A stretch of 64,000 bases of DNA. Origin: Fibrobacterota bacterium (GTDB taxonomy: Bacteria; Fibrobacterota; Chitinivibrionia; Chitinivibrionales; Chitinispirillaceae). Position 1 is the stretch's first letter, and every line of letters starts with the position of its first letter. The stretch is taken from positions 26,873 to 90,872 of the forward strand of contig JAEYNR010000044.1 of assembly GCA_023412475.1 (NCBI GenBank). Reading direction: 5' to 3'. Under the pieces are notes generated by a model. It had not been told where the DNA came from. It searched no databases and worked only from the letters and a program-made list of their open reading frames with translations. A program made the translations under genes and the position numbers. This document shows, one piece after another, positions 1 to 8,571 of this stretch.

Positions 1-2161
1 TCATTCCAGCTTTAATGCAAACTTTCTGGTTAATGCAAGTGTCCTGATTGGATCTCTCAAATTTAACCAGCTCATAGGTGTCAAATTCGGTCAATCCTAA
101 CACATCATCGGAATCTTTTGTCCTGGTTTTTCTAACCACTATCTTATTTGCATCCACCTTCTCAATAACACCTGGATTTTTGGCTATAATCAGACAACCA
201 GAGTCCACCGCAGCTCTGGCCTCCAAGCCAGTTCCTACATATGGAGGCTCTGTCCGGAGTAAAGGCACCGCCTGACGCTGCATGTTTGAACCCATCAGAG
301 CCCGGTTCGCATCATCGTTTTCCAGAAAAGGAATCAAACCGGCAGCGATACTTACCAACTGCATAGGAGAAATATCCATAAAAGCTATCTCCTGTGGAGC
401 AACTACCGGAAAATCACCCCTGTATCTGGCAAAGATCAGCTTTTCTACGAACTTGCCTTTCTCATCGACTGGAGTATTGGCCTGCGCAATGATATAATTA
501 TCTTCCTGATCAGCCGTCAGCCACTCGATTTCTCCTGTCAAATTGCCATTTTCTATTCTCTGATAAGGAGTTTCTATAAATCCGAATCCATTTACTTTAG
601 CAAATGTGCTCAGAGATGCAATCAATCCGATGTTAGGCCCTTCGGGCGTTTCGATAGGACAGAGACGACCATAATGAGTATGGTGCACGTCACGGACTTC
701 AAATCCAGCACGTTCACGGGTAAGTCCACCTGGCCCCAGAGCACTAACCCTTCTTTTATGAGTCAATTCAGACAGAGGATTTGTCTGATCAAGAAACTGA
801 GAAAGCTGACTTGAACCGAAGAATGCCTGTATCACAGTAGATACAGTACGTGCATTAATCAGGTCCTGAGGAGTAACATTTTCTGTGTCCCTGAGACTCA
901 AACGTTCCTTTATTGTACGCACCATTCTGGTTAACCCCACAGCAAACTGTGCTGCCAGAAGTTCACCTACAGACCGAACACGACGATTTCCCAGATGGTC
1001 AATATCATCAATGAAACCCACCCCATCATTTAAGCCAACTATATATTTGAAAGCCGCAATAAAATCATCCTTGGTCATAGTGGTAATCCCTTCAGGTGGA
1101 ATTACCCCCAGCCTCGTATTCATCCTGTAACGCCCAACATTTCCCAAATCATACCTTTTCTCATCAAAGAAAAGCCGCTGAATCAGATTCCGGGCGGTCT
1201 CTACATTAGGTGGATCTCCCGGGCGCATCGTAGCATACATAAAGAATAATGCTTCTTCTTCAGACTTGGTAGTATCTGCGGCCAGAGTATTACGAATGAT
1301 CATATTCTCAGGATTTGGAATATCTTTAAGAATTTCAACATATTCGATGCTATTTTGAAGAAGTTTTTTCCAACGCTCCTCATTGATTATTTCGTTTGCA
1401 TCGATAATTATCTCACCGGTATTTTCATCGAAAACCGTTCTGGCATTAACATTGCCAAGAATTTTCTCCATGTTCTCATCGTTGACAGCCACCCTGACAG
1501 TATCGTGAAACAGCCCCAGAATCATTTCATCTGTTGAATACCCCAGAGCTCTGAGCAGAACTGTAGCTGGCATCTTCTTGCGCCGGTCGATATTTACCGT
1601 AAGCACATCATCCACATCCAGCAGCAACTCAACCCACGATCCTCTTTGAGGGATAATTCTGGCAGTAAGCAGCTTTTTACCATTAGGATGCGTAACTTCA
1701 TCAAAGGTGATTCCCGGCGAGCGGTGAAGCTGACTTACAATCACCCTTTCGGCACCATTAATTACAAAAGTACCCCGTTCAGTCATTAGCGGAATTTCAC
1801 CGATATAGACTTCGTTTGTAATCTTTTCTACGAATTTTTTAGTTTCGCCGTCCTGTTCATACACCAATAGAGACATATCTACTTTCAGCGGAGCTGCATA
1901 TGTCATACCTCTTTCTTTACATTCTTTAAGGGTGTATTTAGGTATACCTAGTTTGTATCCCTCATATTCAAGGGAATAATACCCTTTGACATCATTTACA
2001 GGAAACAGACTCTGAAACGCCCCATGCAATCCCTCTTTTTTACGCATGCGCGGAGGCGTATCAGGTTGTAAAAAAACTTCATAAGATCTAGTCTGGATCT
2101 CAAGAAGATTGGGAAGTTCAGCCACCCTCTTGATCCGGGAATAGCTTTTTCTCTCAACCAT
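1..2161 (-). CDS. rpoB: RNA polymerase beta subunit, N-terminal two thirds or so (runs off window)
   Basis: Catalytic subunit of RNA polymerase; the gene continues past position 1. The ATG at 2161 follows GAGGGG 8 bases upstream and gives a typical start (MVERKSYSRI). Translation shows the classic beta landmarks: the rifampicin-pocket stretch FGSSQLSQFLDQ then THKRRVSALGPGG (around 740-830 of the window), followed by VRDVHHTHYGR and CPIETPEGPNIGLI. The residues equivalent to E. coli D516, H526 and S531 are wild type, so the sequence predicts no rifampicin-resistance substitution there. It lies directly after rplL in the usual order, separated by a 158-base gap holding a strong hairpin. Confidence 0.98.
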   Translation of the reverse strand, partial: MVERKSYSRIKRVAELPNLLEIQTRSYEVFLQPDTPPRMRKKEGLHGAFQSLFPVNDVKGYYSLEYEGYKLGIPKYTLKECKERGMTYAAPLKVDMSLLVYEQDGETKKFVEKITNEVYIGEIPLMTERGTFVINGAERVIVSQLHRSPGITFDEVTHPNGKKLLTARIIPQRGSWVELLLDVDDVLTVNIDRRKKMPATVLLRALGYSTDEMILGLFHDTVRVAVNDENMEKILGNVNARTVFDENTGEIIIDANEIINEERWKKLLQNSIEYVEILKDIPNPENMIIRNTLAADTTKSEEEALFFMYATMRPGDPPNVETARNLIQRLFFDEKRYDLGNVGRYRMNTRLGVIPPEGITTMTKDDFIAAFKYIVGLNDGVGFIDDIDHLGNRRVRSVGELLAAQFAVGLTRMVRTIKERLSLRDTENVTPQDLINARTVSTVIQAFFGSSQLSQFLDQTNPLSELTHKRRVSALGPGGLTRERAGFEVRDVHHTHYGRLCPIETPEGPNIGLIASLSTFAKVNGFGFIETPYQRIENGNLTGEIEWLTADQEDNYIIAQANTPVDEKGKFVEKLIFARYRGDFPVVAPQEIAFMDISPMQLVSIAAGLIPFLENDDANRALMGSNMQRQAVPLLRTEPPYVGTGLEARAAVDSGCLIIAKNPGVIEKVDANKIVVRKTRTKDSDDVLGLTEFDTYELVKFERSNQDTCINQKVCIKAGM

Positions 2162-2222
2162 TCGCACATCCCCTCGATGTTGTTATCTATGAATAGATAG
2201 CTTTAGAATATTATATAAATAA

Positions 2223-2254
2223 CACAAAACACCTTGGCTACAAGGTGTTTTGTG
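2223..2254 (-). promoter_or_regulatory. Long perfect hairpin between rplL and rpoB
   Basis: A 14-bp perfect inverted repeat (2223-2236 with 2241-2254) closes a 4-base loop. On the minus-strand transcript it lies just after rplL and before rpoB and is followed by an AU-rich run without a clean U tract. E. coli has a partial attenuator and an RNase III site in this position, so an attenuator or processing element is the likely role here. The stem is seen directly; the function is inferred. Confidence 0.7.
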
Positions 2255-2319
2255 CTAAAAACAAATAAATTAGATAGAAATTTATTAGAAACGTGGAAAT
2301 CACGCTTTCCGGCAAGCAA

Positions 2320-2697
2320 TTATTTAATTTCGACGGATGCGCCGTTTTCTTCAAGTTTTTTCTTCAACGCCTCAGCATCATCTTTGCTGATCGCCTCTTT
2401 TACAGCTTTAGGAGCACTCTCTACCAGGTCCTTAGCTTCCTTGAGTCCCAAACCTGTTACCTCACGCACAACCTTGATTACCTGAATCTTTTTATCACCA
2501 GCAGCCTTGAGAACCACATCAAACTCTGTTTTCTCTTCCGCAGGTGCAGCAGCCGCAGGTGCAGCTGCAAGAGCAGCAACCGGTGCGGCAGCCTTGACAT
2601 CAAATTTTTCTTCAATAGCTTTGATAAGATCGGAGAGCTCTATAACCGTCATGCCTCCAATAGCATCAATTATTTCTTCCTTAGTTAAGGTAGCCAC
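2320..2697 (-). CDS. rplL: 50S ribosomal protein L7/L12
   Basis: Stalk protein that recruits translation GTPases to the ribosome. The 125 residues have the standard layout: an N-terminal dimerisation segment (TKEEIIDAIGGMTVIELSDL), an Ala/Pro-rich hinge at about 36-55, and the C-terminal factor-binding domain with EKTEFDVVL, KIQVIKVVRE and GLGLKEAKDLVE. A GGAGGTTC-type ribosome site precedes the start. It sits 52 bases downstream of rplJ, the conserved L10-L12 pair. Confidence 0.98.
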   Translation of the reverse strand: MATLTKEEIIDAIGGMTVIELSDLIKAIEEKFDVKAAAPVAALAAAPAAAAPAEEKTEFDVVLKAAGDKKIQVIKVVREVTGLGLKEAKDLVESAPKAVKEAISKDDAEALKKKLEENGASVEIK

Positions 2698-2749
2698 AAT
2701 GAACCTCCATTAAATTGAATGAGTTTTAATTTCGTTTTTAATCCAGCAC

Positions 2750-3280
2750 TTATTGTGCCTGATCCTTTTTGTCTTTGAGAGCATTCAGAGTGCCCACAAA
2801 TTTTGAAAGGATTGAGTTAAGTACACCCGCAAATTTGCCCATAGGAGCCTGCAGACAACCAAGAAACTGCGACAGAAGGACATCACGACTGGGAAGATCT
2901 GCAAGTTTAATGGCATCATCACCACTAAAGACACTCCCTTCCACATAAGCGATTTTCAATTCAAGAAGATTTTTGTTTTCTTTTTGAAAATCTCTGATAA
3001 TCTTTGCCGGAATCGTGCCTTCTTTTCTGGTAACCGCTACTGCTGTCGGACCCTTAAAATGAGGAATCAAATCATCTTTTCCCACTCTAGAACAAGCAAT
3101 TTTGGCCAGAGTGTTTTTTACTACCATGAATTGAATTCCGCTTTTTCTCAGGTCGGATCTCAGTTTGGTAATTTTTTCGACATTAATCTTATCGTTGTCA
3201 GCCAGATAAATTCCTGTTGCTTCCTGGAATTCACTTTCAAGAAGCTCGATATCCGCTGTTCTTTCAGCTTTTGTCGACAT
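2750..3280 (-). CDS. rplJ: 50S ribosomal protein L10
   Basis: Base of the L7/L12 stalk; 176 residues, normal length. The N-terminal part carries GIQFMVVKNTLAKIA and FKGPTAVAV, typical of L10, and the C-terminal helices that bind L7/L12 dimers are present. Only 33 bases separate it from rplA, so the long L10-binding leader used for autoregulation in E. coli cannot lie in this gap. Any autoregulation would have to use other sequence. Confidence 0.97.
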   Translation of the reverse strand: MSTKAERTADIELLESEFQEATGIYLADNDKINVEKITKLRSDLRKSGIQFMVVKNTLAKIACSRVGKDDLIPHFKGPTAVAVTRKEGTIPAKIIRDFQKENKNLLELKIAYVEGSVFSGDDAIKLADLPSRDVLLSQFLGCLQAPMGKFAGVLNSILSKFVGTLNALKDKKDQAQ

Positions 3281-3313
3281 TTCTAAACCCTTTTTATGGT
3301 AACCACAAGTAAA

Positions 3314-4006
3314 TTACATTTTCAGATCATTAGCATTTATCTTCAGCCCTTGCCCCATAGTGCTTGAGAGACTTACCTTTTTGATGTATTGTCCCTTTGC
3401 AGCAGCAGGTTTGGCCTTATTGACAGCATCCATAAATGCTTTGGCATTTTCCAGAATCTTCTGAGTGTCAAAAGAGAGTTTTCCGAGTGGGGCATGTAAA
3501 ATCCCCGCCTTTTCTACTCTAAATTCCACTTTACCTTTTTTCATCTCTTTTACAGCTTTGGTAACATCCATAGTAACAGTTCCGACTTTGGGATTTGGCA
3601 TCAAGCCTCTGGTACCTAGGATTTTCCCCAGTTTTCCAACAACTTTCATCATATCTGGCGTGGCTATGACAGCATCAAATTCCAGCCATCCACCTTTTAT
3701 CTTTTCTGCCAAATCATCACCACCCACATAATCAGCACCAGCCTCTTTGGCTTCAGCTTCTTTTTCACCCTGAGCAAAAACCAGAACTCTAATTGTTTTA
3801 CCTAATCCATTAGGAAGCACAGCCGCACCACGTACAGCCTGCTCACTTTTTCTTGGATCCACACCCAACCTGACAGCTACTTCAACTGTCTCATCATACT
3901 TGACTGCTGAGTTTGACTTCAGAAATTCGATAGCCTCAACAGCACTGTACTCTTTGGTCTTATCGACTTTCTTATAGACTTCGTTATACTTCTTACCATG
4001 TCTCAT
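3314..4006 (-). CDS. rplA: 50S ribosomal protein L1
   Basis: L1 stalk protein, 230 residues from the chosen start (MRHGKKYNEVYKKVDK). An in-frame start at 4057 would overlap rplK by 20 bases and add 17 residues not found in the family. The ATG at 4006 has GGGAGA 8 bases upstream and is preferred. Family landmarks include VRLGVDPRKSEQAVRG, LPNGLGKTIRVLVFA, GTRGLMPNPKVGTV and a GKVEFRVEKAG segment. Part of the minus-strand rplK-rplA-rplJ-rplL-rpoB array. Confidence 0.97.
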   Translation of the reverse strand: MRHGKKYNEVYKKVDKTKEYSAVEAIEFLKSNSAVKYDETVEVAVRLGVDPRKSEQAVRGAAVLPNGLGKTIRVLVFAQGEKEAEAKEAGADYVGGDDLAEKIKGGWLEFDAVIATPDMMKVVGKLGKILGTRGLMPNPKVGTVTMDVTKAVKEMKKGKVEFRVEKAGILHAPLGKLSFDTQKILENAKAFMDAVNKAKPAAAKGQYIKKVSLSSTMGQGLKINANDLKM

Positions 4007-4037
4007 TAAACTGATCTCCCTATTTATAAGGCAAGCG

Positions 4038-4463
4038 TTATTGAGTAATATTGACACCCATACTGCGGGCTGTCCCCTTTACCATTTTAACAGCCGCCTC
4101 CAGACTTCCAGCATTAAGATCGGCGAGTTTCATCTCGGCGATTTTTGTTACCTGGGCCGTAGTCAATGACCCGATTTTTTCTTTATTGGGAACACCAGAA
4201 CCTTTCTCTTTCCCCAGCTCTTTCATTATCAGAACAGCCGCAGGAGGTGTTTTGGTAATAAATGTAAAAGACCGGTCAGAATAGACTGTAATAACCACCG
4301 GGATAATTAATCCCTGAGAATCCTTTGTTCTGGCATTAAAAGCCTTACAGAATTCCATAATATTAACACCCTGCTGACCAAGCGCAGGTCCCACCGGAGG
4401 AGCAGGGTTGGCAGCACCACCGGGTATCTGCAATTTAACTTGTCCAACAATTTTCTTAGCCAC
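4038..4463 (-). CDS. rplK: 50S ribosomal protein L11
   Basis: Component of the GTPase-associated centre; 141 residues, the standard length. The N-terminal domain has KLQIPGGAANPAPPVGPALGQ, with the proline-rich thiostrepton-region motif, followed by GVNIMEFCKAFN. The rRNA-binding C-terminal domain ends MVKGTARSMGV. It is 21 bases downstream of nusG, consistent with one transcript. Confidence 0.98.
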   Translation of the reverse strand: MAKKIVGQVKLQIPGGAANPAPPVGPALGQQGVNIMEFCKAFNARTKDSQGLIIPVVITVYSDRSFTFITKTPPAAVLIMKELGKEKGSGVPNKEKIGSLTTAQVTKIAEMKLADLNAGSLEAAVKMVKGTARSMGVNITQ

Positions 4464-4484
4464 TTTTCAGACTCCCTTTATAAG

Positions 4485-5015
4485 TCAGCTTATTGGAGTA
4501 ACATGCATGAAATCGACTTCCACTGGGGTCGACCTTCCAAACACACTTACCATTACTTTTATTTTACCTTTTTCAGGATGAATCTCATCGACTACACCAT
4601 CAAAATCTTTAAAGGGTCCCTCTTTAATCTTCACAGCATCACCGATTTCAAAAGGAACTTCAGAAATTTGTTGACGAGATATTTTTTCGGATTGTCCCAG
4701 AATCCTACGCACTTCCTCTTCACGAAGCGCCTGGGGTTTGTTACCGCCAACAAAACCGGTAACCCCTGCGGAACTTCTTACCGCATGCATAGTCTCCTTG
4801 GTAAGCTCCATCTCTACCAAGATATAACTGGGGAAAAACTTTCGAGTGCTCTTAAGTTTTTTTCCATTTTTAACCTGAACCACATCCTGAGTAGGCATAA
4901 GAACCTGCTTTATCAGCTCACCCATCTCTCCTGACTCAATCAGTTCAGTAAGATATTGATGTACTTTAGATTCCTGCCCTGAATAGGTGTGTACTACATA
5001 CCATCGTGTCGCCAT
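4485..5015 (-). CDS. nusG: Transcription termination/antitermination factor NusG
   Basis: Binds RNA polymerase across the clamp and couples it to Rho or the ribosome. The N-terminal NGN domain opens with RWYVVHTYSGQESKV and the C-terminal KOW domain has GDAVKIKEGPFKDFDG. 176 residues, with no large insertion between domains. It sits between secE and rplK as in most bacteria. Confidence 0.98.
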   Translation of the reverse strand: MATRWYVVHTYSGQESKVHQYLTELIESGEMGELIKQVLMPTQDVVQVKNGKKLKSTRKFFPSYILVEMELTKETMHAVRSSAGVTGFVGGNKPQALREEEVRRILGQSEKISRQQISEVPFEIGDAVKIKEGPFKDFDGVVDEIHPEKGKIKVMVSVFGRSTPVEVDFMHVTPIS

Positions 5016-5029
5016 CGAGTACCTCTAAA

Positions 5030-5230
5030 TTATTGTCCTATTTGGCCTGATTTAAAGATGAAACTCATGATAGTCAGAAATAGACTATCGCATGCAAATA
5101 CATATAACGAAACGACGATACTCAGGATAACAACGAGCAAAGTAGCTCCACTTACTTCGTTTTTAGAAGGCCAACTAACCTTAGCCATTTCTAAACGAAC
5201 ATCTTTGAGATATTGAATAAACTTCTGCAT
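5030..5230 (-). CDS. secE: Protein translocase subunit SecE
   Basis: Essential small subunit of the SecYEG channel. The 66 residues are the short single-span form. A conserved amphipathic segment (EMAKVSWPSKNEV) precedes one membrane helix at about 31-58. It is 14 bases upstream of nusG, the conserved secE-nusG pair. Confidence 0.96.
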   Translation of the reverse strand: MQKFIQYLKDVRLEMAKVSWPSKNEVSGATLLVVILSIVVSLYVFACDSLFLTIMSFIFKSGQIGQ

Positions 5231-5246
5231 GTTTTACCCGGAAATG

Positions 5247-5319
5247 CAGGCCTGGAGGGACTCGAACCCCCAACCAACGGTTTTGGAGACCGCTACTCTA
5301 CCAATTGAGCTACAGACCT
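5247..5319 (-). tRNA. tRNA-Trp (CCA anticodon)
   Basis: A full cloverleaf folds on the minus strand. The acceptor stem is AGGTCTG with CAGGCCT, the anticodon loop is CTCCAAA (CCA, Trp) and the T arm is GGGGGTTCGAGTCCCTC. CCA is not encoded after the G discriminator. The position between secE and rpmG is a common bacterial arrangement. Confidence 0.96.
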
Positions 5320-5363
5320 AATTTATTGTTTACCAATCCGTCCCGACAACTGCTTAAGAAGCC

Positions 5364-5516
5364 TTATTTGGCTTCTTTGTGCATTGTTCTTTTTCTTTCG
5401 AATGGACAGTATTTTTTAAATTCCACTCTACCGGAATGTTTACGTTTGTTTTTTGTCGTTTCGTAATTACGCTGCTTGCACGATGTGCACTCTAGCGTTA
5501 TTTTATCTCTTGGCAT
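5364..5516 (-). CDS. rpmG: 50S ribosomal protein L33
   Basis: A 50-residue protein starting MPRDKITLECTSCKQRNYE and ending RKRTMHKEAK, the L33 pattern. The first zinc pair (CTSC) is intact, but the second is CPFE rather than CPxC, so only three of four cysteine ligands remain. L33 variants without the full zinc set are known in other bacteria. It lies between tRNA-Trp and tuf. Confidence 0.95.
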   Translation of the reverse strand: MPRDKITLECTSCKQRNYETTKNKRKHSGRVEFKKYCPFERKRTMHKEAK

Positions 5517-5547
5517 AATACCGCTCTTTTAATAGTTGACGGATTGT

Positions 5548-6753
5548 TTATTCTATGATTTCTGTAACGATACCGGCACCAACTGTACGCCCACCTTCAC
5601 GGATAGCGAAATGAAGCTCTTTCTCCATAGCAATAGGTGCAATCAACTCAACGTCCATTGCAGCGTTGTCACCAGGCATGATCATTTCCACACCTTCAGC
5701 CAGCTTAATTGACCCAGTTACATCAGTTGTTCTGAAATAAAACTGAGGACGATATCCGGTGAAAAATGGTGTATGACGTCCGCCTTCTTCCTTTGAAAGA
5801 ACGTAAACTTTCGCCTTGAACTTTTTGTGAGGTGTAATTGATCCCGGTTTTGCCAGAACCATACCACGTTCAATATCATTTTTATCTATTCCACGCAGAA
5901 GCGTTCCAACATTATCACCCGCCTGAGCCTGATCCAACAACTTGCGGAACATCTCAACACCGGTAACAATTGTTTTTCTGGTCGGCCTCAAACCAACAAT
6001 TTCGACTTCATCACCCACTTTTACAGTACCACGTTCCATACGACCGGTAGCCACAGTACCACGTCCGGTGATAGAGAAAACATCCTCAACAGACATGAGC
6101 AAAGGTTTGTCGATTTCACGCTCAGGATCAGGAATAAAAGAATCAACAGCAGCAAGAAGATCAATTATCGGTTTTGACTTTTCAGGATCTTCCGGATTTG
6201 TCAAAGCAGCAATTGCACTTCCGCGGATGATCGGTGTATCATCGCCAGGAAACTCATATTTTGAAAGCAGTTCGCGAATTTCAAGTTCCACCAGCTCCAG
6301 AAGTTCAGGATCATCAACAACATCAACTTTGTTAAGAAACACAACGATATAGGGGACACCAACCTGACGTGCCAGAAGAATATGCTCACGAGTCTGAGGC
6401 ATAGGACCATCAGCAGCACTCACCACCAGAATAGCACCATCCATCTGAGCTGCACCAGTAATCATATTTTTTACATAATCAGCATGTCCGGGGCAGTCAA
6501 CATGTGCATAATGACGATTTTCTGTAGAATATTCCACATGCGAAGTTGCGATTGTCATAATTTTTGTATCATCACGACGTCCCTGAGACTCAGATGCTTT
6601 CGCTACCTCATCATAAGAAATAAATTTTGCCAAACCCCTAACAGCAGAGACTCTGGTAAGAGCAGCCGTTAAAGTAGTTTTACCATGATCAACGTGCCCG
6701 ATTGTACCTACGTTTACGTGGGGTTTGGAACGTTCAAATTTTTCCTTTGCCAT
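5548..6753 (-). CDS. tuf: Elongation factor Tu, divergent switch-I form
   Basis: GTPase that delivers aminoacyl-tRNA to the ribosome; 401 residues. The P-loop GHVDHGKT (20-27), DCPGH (86-90) and NKVD are intact. Domains II and III are canonical, including GRGTVATGR, GGRHTPFF and the end IREGGRTVGAGIV. Switch I is unusual: the near-universal PEExxRGITI is replaced by SESQGRRDDTKIMTI (54-68), about five residues longer and without RGIT. The Mg-binding Thr is probably kept as T67. From memory, planctomycete EF-Tu has a similar RDxTKxxTI segment. The gene is followed by rpmG and preceded by a tRNA cluster. Confidence 0.97.
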   Translation of the reverse strand: MAKEKFERSKPHVNVGTIGHVDHGKTTLTAALTRVSAVRGLAKFISYDEVAKASESQGRRDDTKIMTIATSHVEYSTENRHYAHVDCPGHADYVKNMITGAAQMDGAILVVSAADGPMPQTREHILLARQVGVPYIVVFLNKVDVVDDPELLELVELEIRELLSKYEFPGDDTPIIRGSAIAALTNPEDPEKSKPIIDLLAAVDSFIPDPEREIDKPLLMSVEDVFSITGRGTVATGRMERGTVKVGDEVEIVGLRPTRKTIVTGVEMFRKLLDQAQAGDNVGTLLRGIDKNDIERGMVLAKPGSITPHKKFKAKVYVLSKEEGGRHTPFFTGYRPQFYFRTTDVTGSIKLAEGVEMIMPGDNAAMDVELIAPIAMEKELHFAIREGGRTVGAGIVTEIIE

Positions 6754-6836
6754 GGAAACCTCTCATTATATGGTGTAAGTTGAATAATTATAACCGTATA
6801 TTATCAAAGCCGGTCCATTTTCACGACTAAAACAAA

Positions 6837-6910
<74 letters not shown>

Positions 6911-6925
6911 GTATAAAAGAAAAAA

Positions 6926-6997
6926 AGCGGGCAATGAGATTCGAACTCACAACAGCCACCTTGGAAGGGTGGAGCTCTACCATTGAGCTATGCCCGC
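6926..6997 (-). tRNA. tRNA-Gly (UCC anticodon)
   Basis: Acceptor stem GCGGGCA with TGCCCGC, anticodon stem CCACC/GGTGG around loop CTTCCAA (TCC), and T arm with GAGTTCGAATCTC. CCA is not encoded. Confidence 0.96.
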
Positions 6998-7007
6998 AGA
7001 TTTTCAA

Positions 7008-7090
7008 TGGGCAGGGGTGGTTTTGAACCACCGTAGGCCGGAGCCAATGGATTTACAGTCCATCCCCTTTAACCACTCGGGCACCTACCC
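7008..7090 (-). tRNA. tRNA-Tyr (GUA anticodon)
   Basis: Class II tRNA of 83 bases with a long variable arm. The acceptor stem is GGGTAGG with CCTGCCC, the anticodon loop is CTGTAAA (GTA), and the T arm is built on GGTTCAAAACC. CCA is not encoded after the A discriminator. Confidence 0.96.
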
Positions 7091-7100
7091 TATTTTTATC

Positions 7101-7176
7101 TGGAGCCGATGGAGGGATTCAAACCCCCGACCATTCGATTACAAGTCGAATGCTCTATCAACTGAGCTACATCGGC
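7101..7176 (-). tRNA. tRNA-Thr (UGU anticodon)
   Basis: Acceptor stem GCCGATG with CATCGGC, anticodon loop CTTGTAA (TGT), and T arm with GGGTTTGAATCCC. Unlike its neighbours, the gene is followed by CCA (7101-7103), included in the span. It is the first gene of the tRNA-tuf cluster in transcription order. Confidence 0.96.
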
Positions 7177-7248
7177 TTATGCCTGTAGAAAAAAGTCTAT
7201 CAAATATAATTTCGTCAAATTATGGAAGTCAATATGTTTTCGATGAAA

Positions 7249-7845
7249 TTACTTTTTTTCTTTTTTAAACACCACATCAACTATTCCATACTTTTTTGAG
7301 TCCTCTGCAGACATGAAAAAATCACGATCAGTATCATCCTGAATCTTATCAATAGACTGCCCCGTATGATCAGCTAAAATCTGATTAAGATTATCCCTCA
7401 CCCTAAGCATCTCTTCTGCCTGAATCTGAATATCTGATGCAGGACCAAACATATTTCCCGAAATCAGAGGCTGATGAATCAAAACCCTGGCATGCTCCCA
7501 GGCCTGACGCTTCCCTTTAGTCCCAGAACACAATAACACTGCTGCCATACTGGCCGCCTGACCCATACACACAGTTACTATATCTGATTTAGCAAATTGC
7601 ATCGCATCATAAATCGCCAGCCCCGATGAGATCACTCCACCAGGACTGTTTATATATAGATTGATATCATCTGAACTCTGCATGTCATAAAAAAGTATCC
7701 GCTTAACTATTGCTTCCGCAGACTCATCATTAATCTCACCCCAGAGAAAAATCTGCCTGCGTTTCAAAAGCTGTTCCTCCATCTCGTTACCAGAAAACAG
7801 CTTTTTCATATTTTTCATAAAATCATCACTCTTATCTGCAGCCAT
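7249..7845 (-). CDS. clpP: ATP-dependent Clp protease proteolytic subunit
   Basis: Barrel-forming serine protease that works with ClpX/ClpA-type unfoldases. 198 residues with the complete triad by motif: Ser99 in GQAASM, His124 in IHQPL and Asp175 in DTDRD. YINSPGG at 64-70 is the usual substrate-groove motif. A short N-terminal extension (about 20 residues, lysine-rich) precedes the fold. The usual partners tig and clpX are not in the window, so this may be a stand-alone paralogue. GGGGGCTCAGCC lies before the ATG. Confidence 0.95.
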   Translation of the reverse strand: MAADKSDDFMKNMKKLFSGNEMEEQLLKRRQIFLWGEINDESAEAIVKRILFYDMQSSDDINLYINSPGGVISSGLAIYDAMQFAKSDIVTVCMGQAASMAAVLLCSGTKGKRQAWEHARVLIHQPLISGNMFGPASDIQIQAEEMLRVRDNLNQILADHTGQSIDKIQDDTDRDFFMSAEDSKKYGIVDVVFKKEKK

Positions 7846-7877
7846 GGCTGAGCCCCCTTTTTCATAAGTTCAATGTT

Positions 7878-8039
7878 CTATCTACTATTTTCCTGGAAGC
7901 TTTGCAACTGTGTTTGTATCCGTTTTTCAACCAGAGAAAATCCTGATGGAATCACATCTTCGGTAAGTCTTTATTTCATCAATTCTGCAGTTTTTGTATC
8001 ACTGCCACCAGCATCCTTAAATGACTCAATTGCATACAA
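7878..8039 (-). pseudogene. Decayed coding remnant upstream of clpP
   Basis: One minus-strand frame reads protein-like sequence in two pieces. The first ends GGSDTKTAELMK; the second runs RLTEDVIPSGFSLVEKRI and ends at 7878. A single in-frame TAA (7971-7973) separates them and no start codon is evident. The composition resembles the C-terminus of a soluble protein, but I do not recognise the family. The rest of the 7.85-8.57 kb gap shows nothing firm apart from the terminator at 8490. Confidence 0.3.
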
Positions 8040-8489
8040 TCAAAAACTTATAACTTGAGCCCGAGACATTTGCTATGCATTCATTATGCCAATGTCAGCA
8101 ATCCTGATAGCTTCCATAGGCAAGACCTGAAGAAATTCACAGAATCTTTGGTTAAAATCACCGGCCCATAATATAGATAAGGGAAAAGAGAAAAAGAAAA
8201 AAAAGGCACTTACTCTGTAACAGTGCAAACCAGTGGCTTTTATTATGGCCAATGTGAACCAATTTTAAAATAATGATAAGCTCATTTAACGGAATACAGA
8301 GGGAAGTTTCGGAGATGTGAGATGCGCTCTCAAGGATATCAAATGTGCCAGACACCAGACTGTTGAGGGTTAATGAAAAGATTGAAGAGCAATTGCTATA
8401 TCGTTAAATTCAGCACAGCAGACGGCTGTATCATCCAAACGGATTGTAATCAACAGATAACAAATGCAGGAAGATAAATTACTTAGAAA

Positions 8490-8540
8490 AAGCACATTTC
8501 GGTAAAAAACCACATGACTGGTGTTTACAGAAATGTGCTT
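8490..8540 (-). terminator. Rho-independent terminator after the 211-residue gene
   Basis: AGCACATTTC (8491-8500) pairs with GAAATGTGCT (8530-8539). Inner GTAAA/TTTAC and ACCA/TGGT pairs make a long hairpin. On the minus strand it is followed by TTTTTCT, about 30 bases past the stop at 8572. A T-rich run on the other side makes it potentially bidirectional. Confidence 0.75.
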
Positions 8541-8571
8541 TGTAATTTTTTTCTATTGCTATTCCATAGAA

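Noticed and set aside
2293..2713. Plus-strand frames across rplL
   Set aside because: Antisense shadows of a clear ribosomal protein gene.
4007..4057. Longer start for rplA
   Set aside because: Overlaps rplK, lacks a good ribosome site and extends beyond the conserved L1 N-terminus.
8158..8355. 65-residue minus-strand frame upstream of the clpP region
   Set aside because: Poly-Phe/Leu content from a T-rich tract, no ribosome site or family resemblance.
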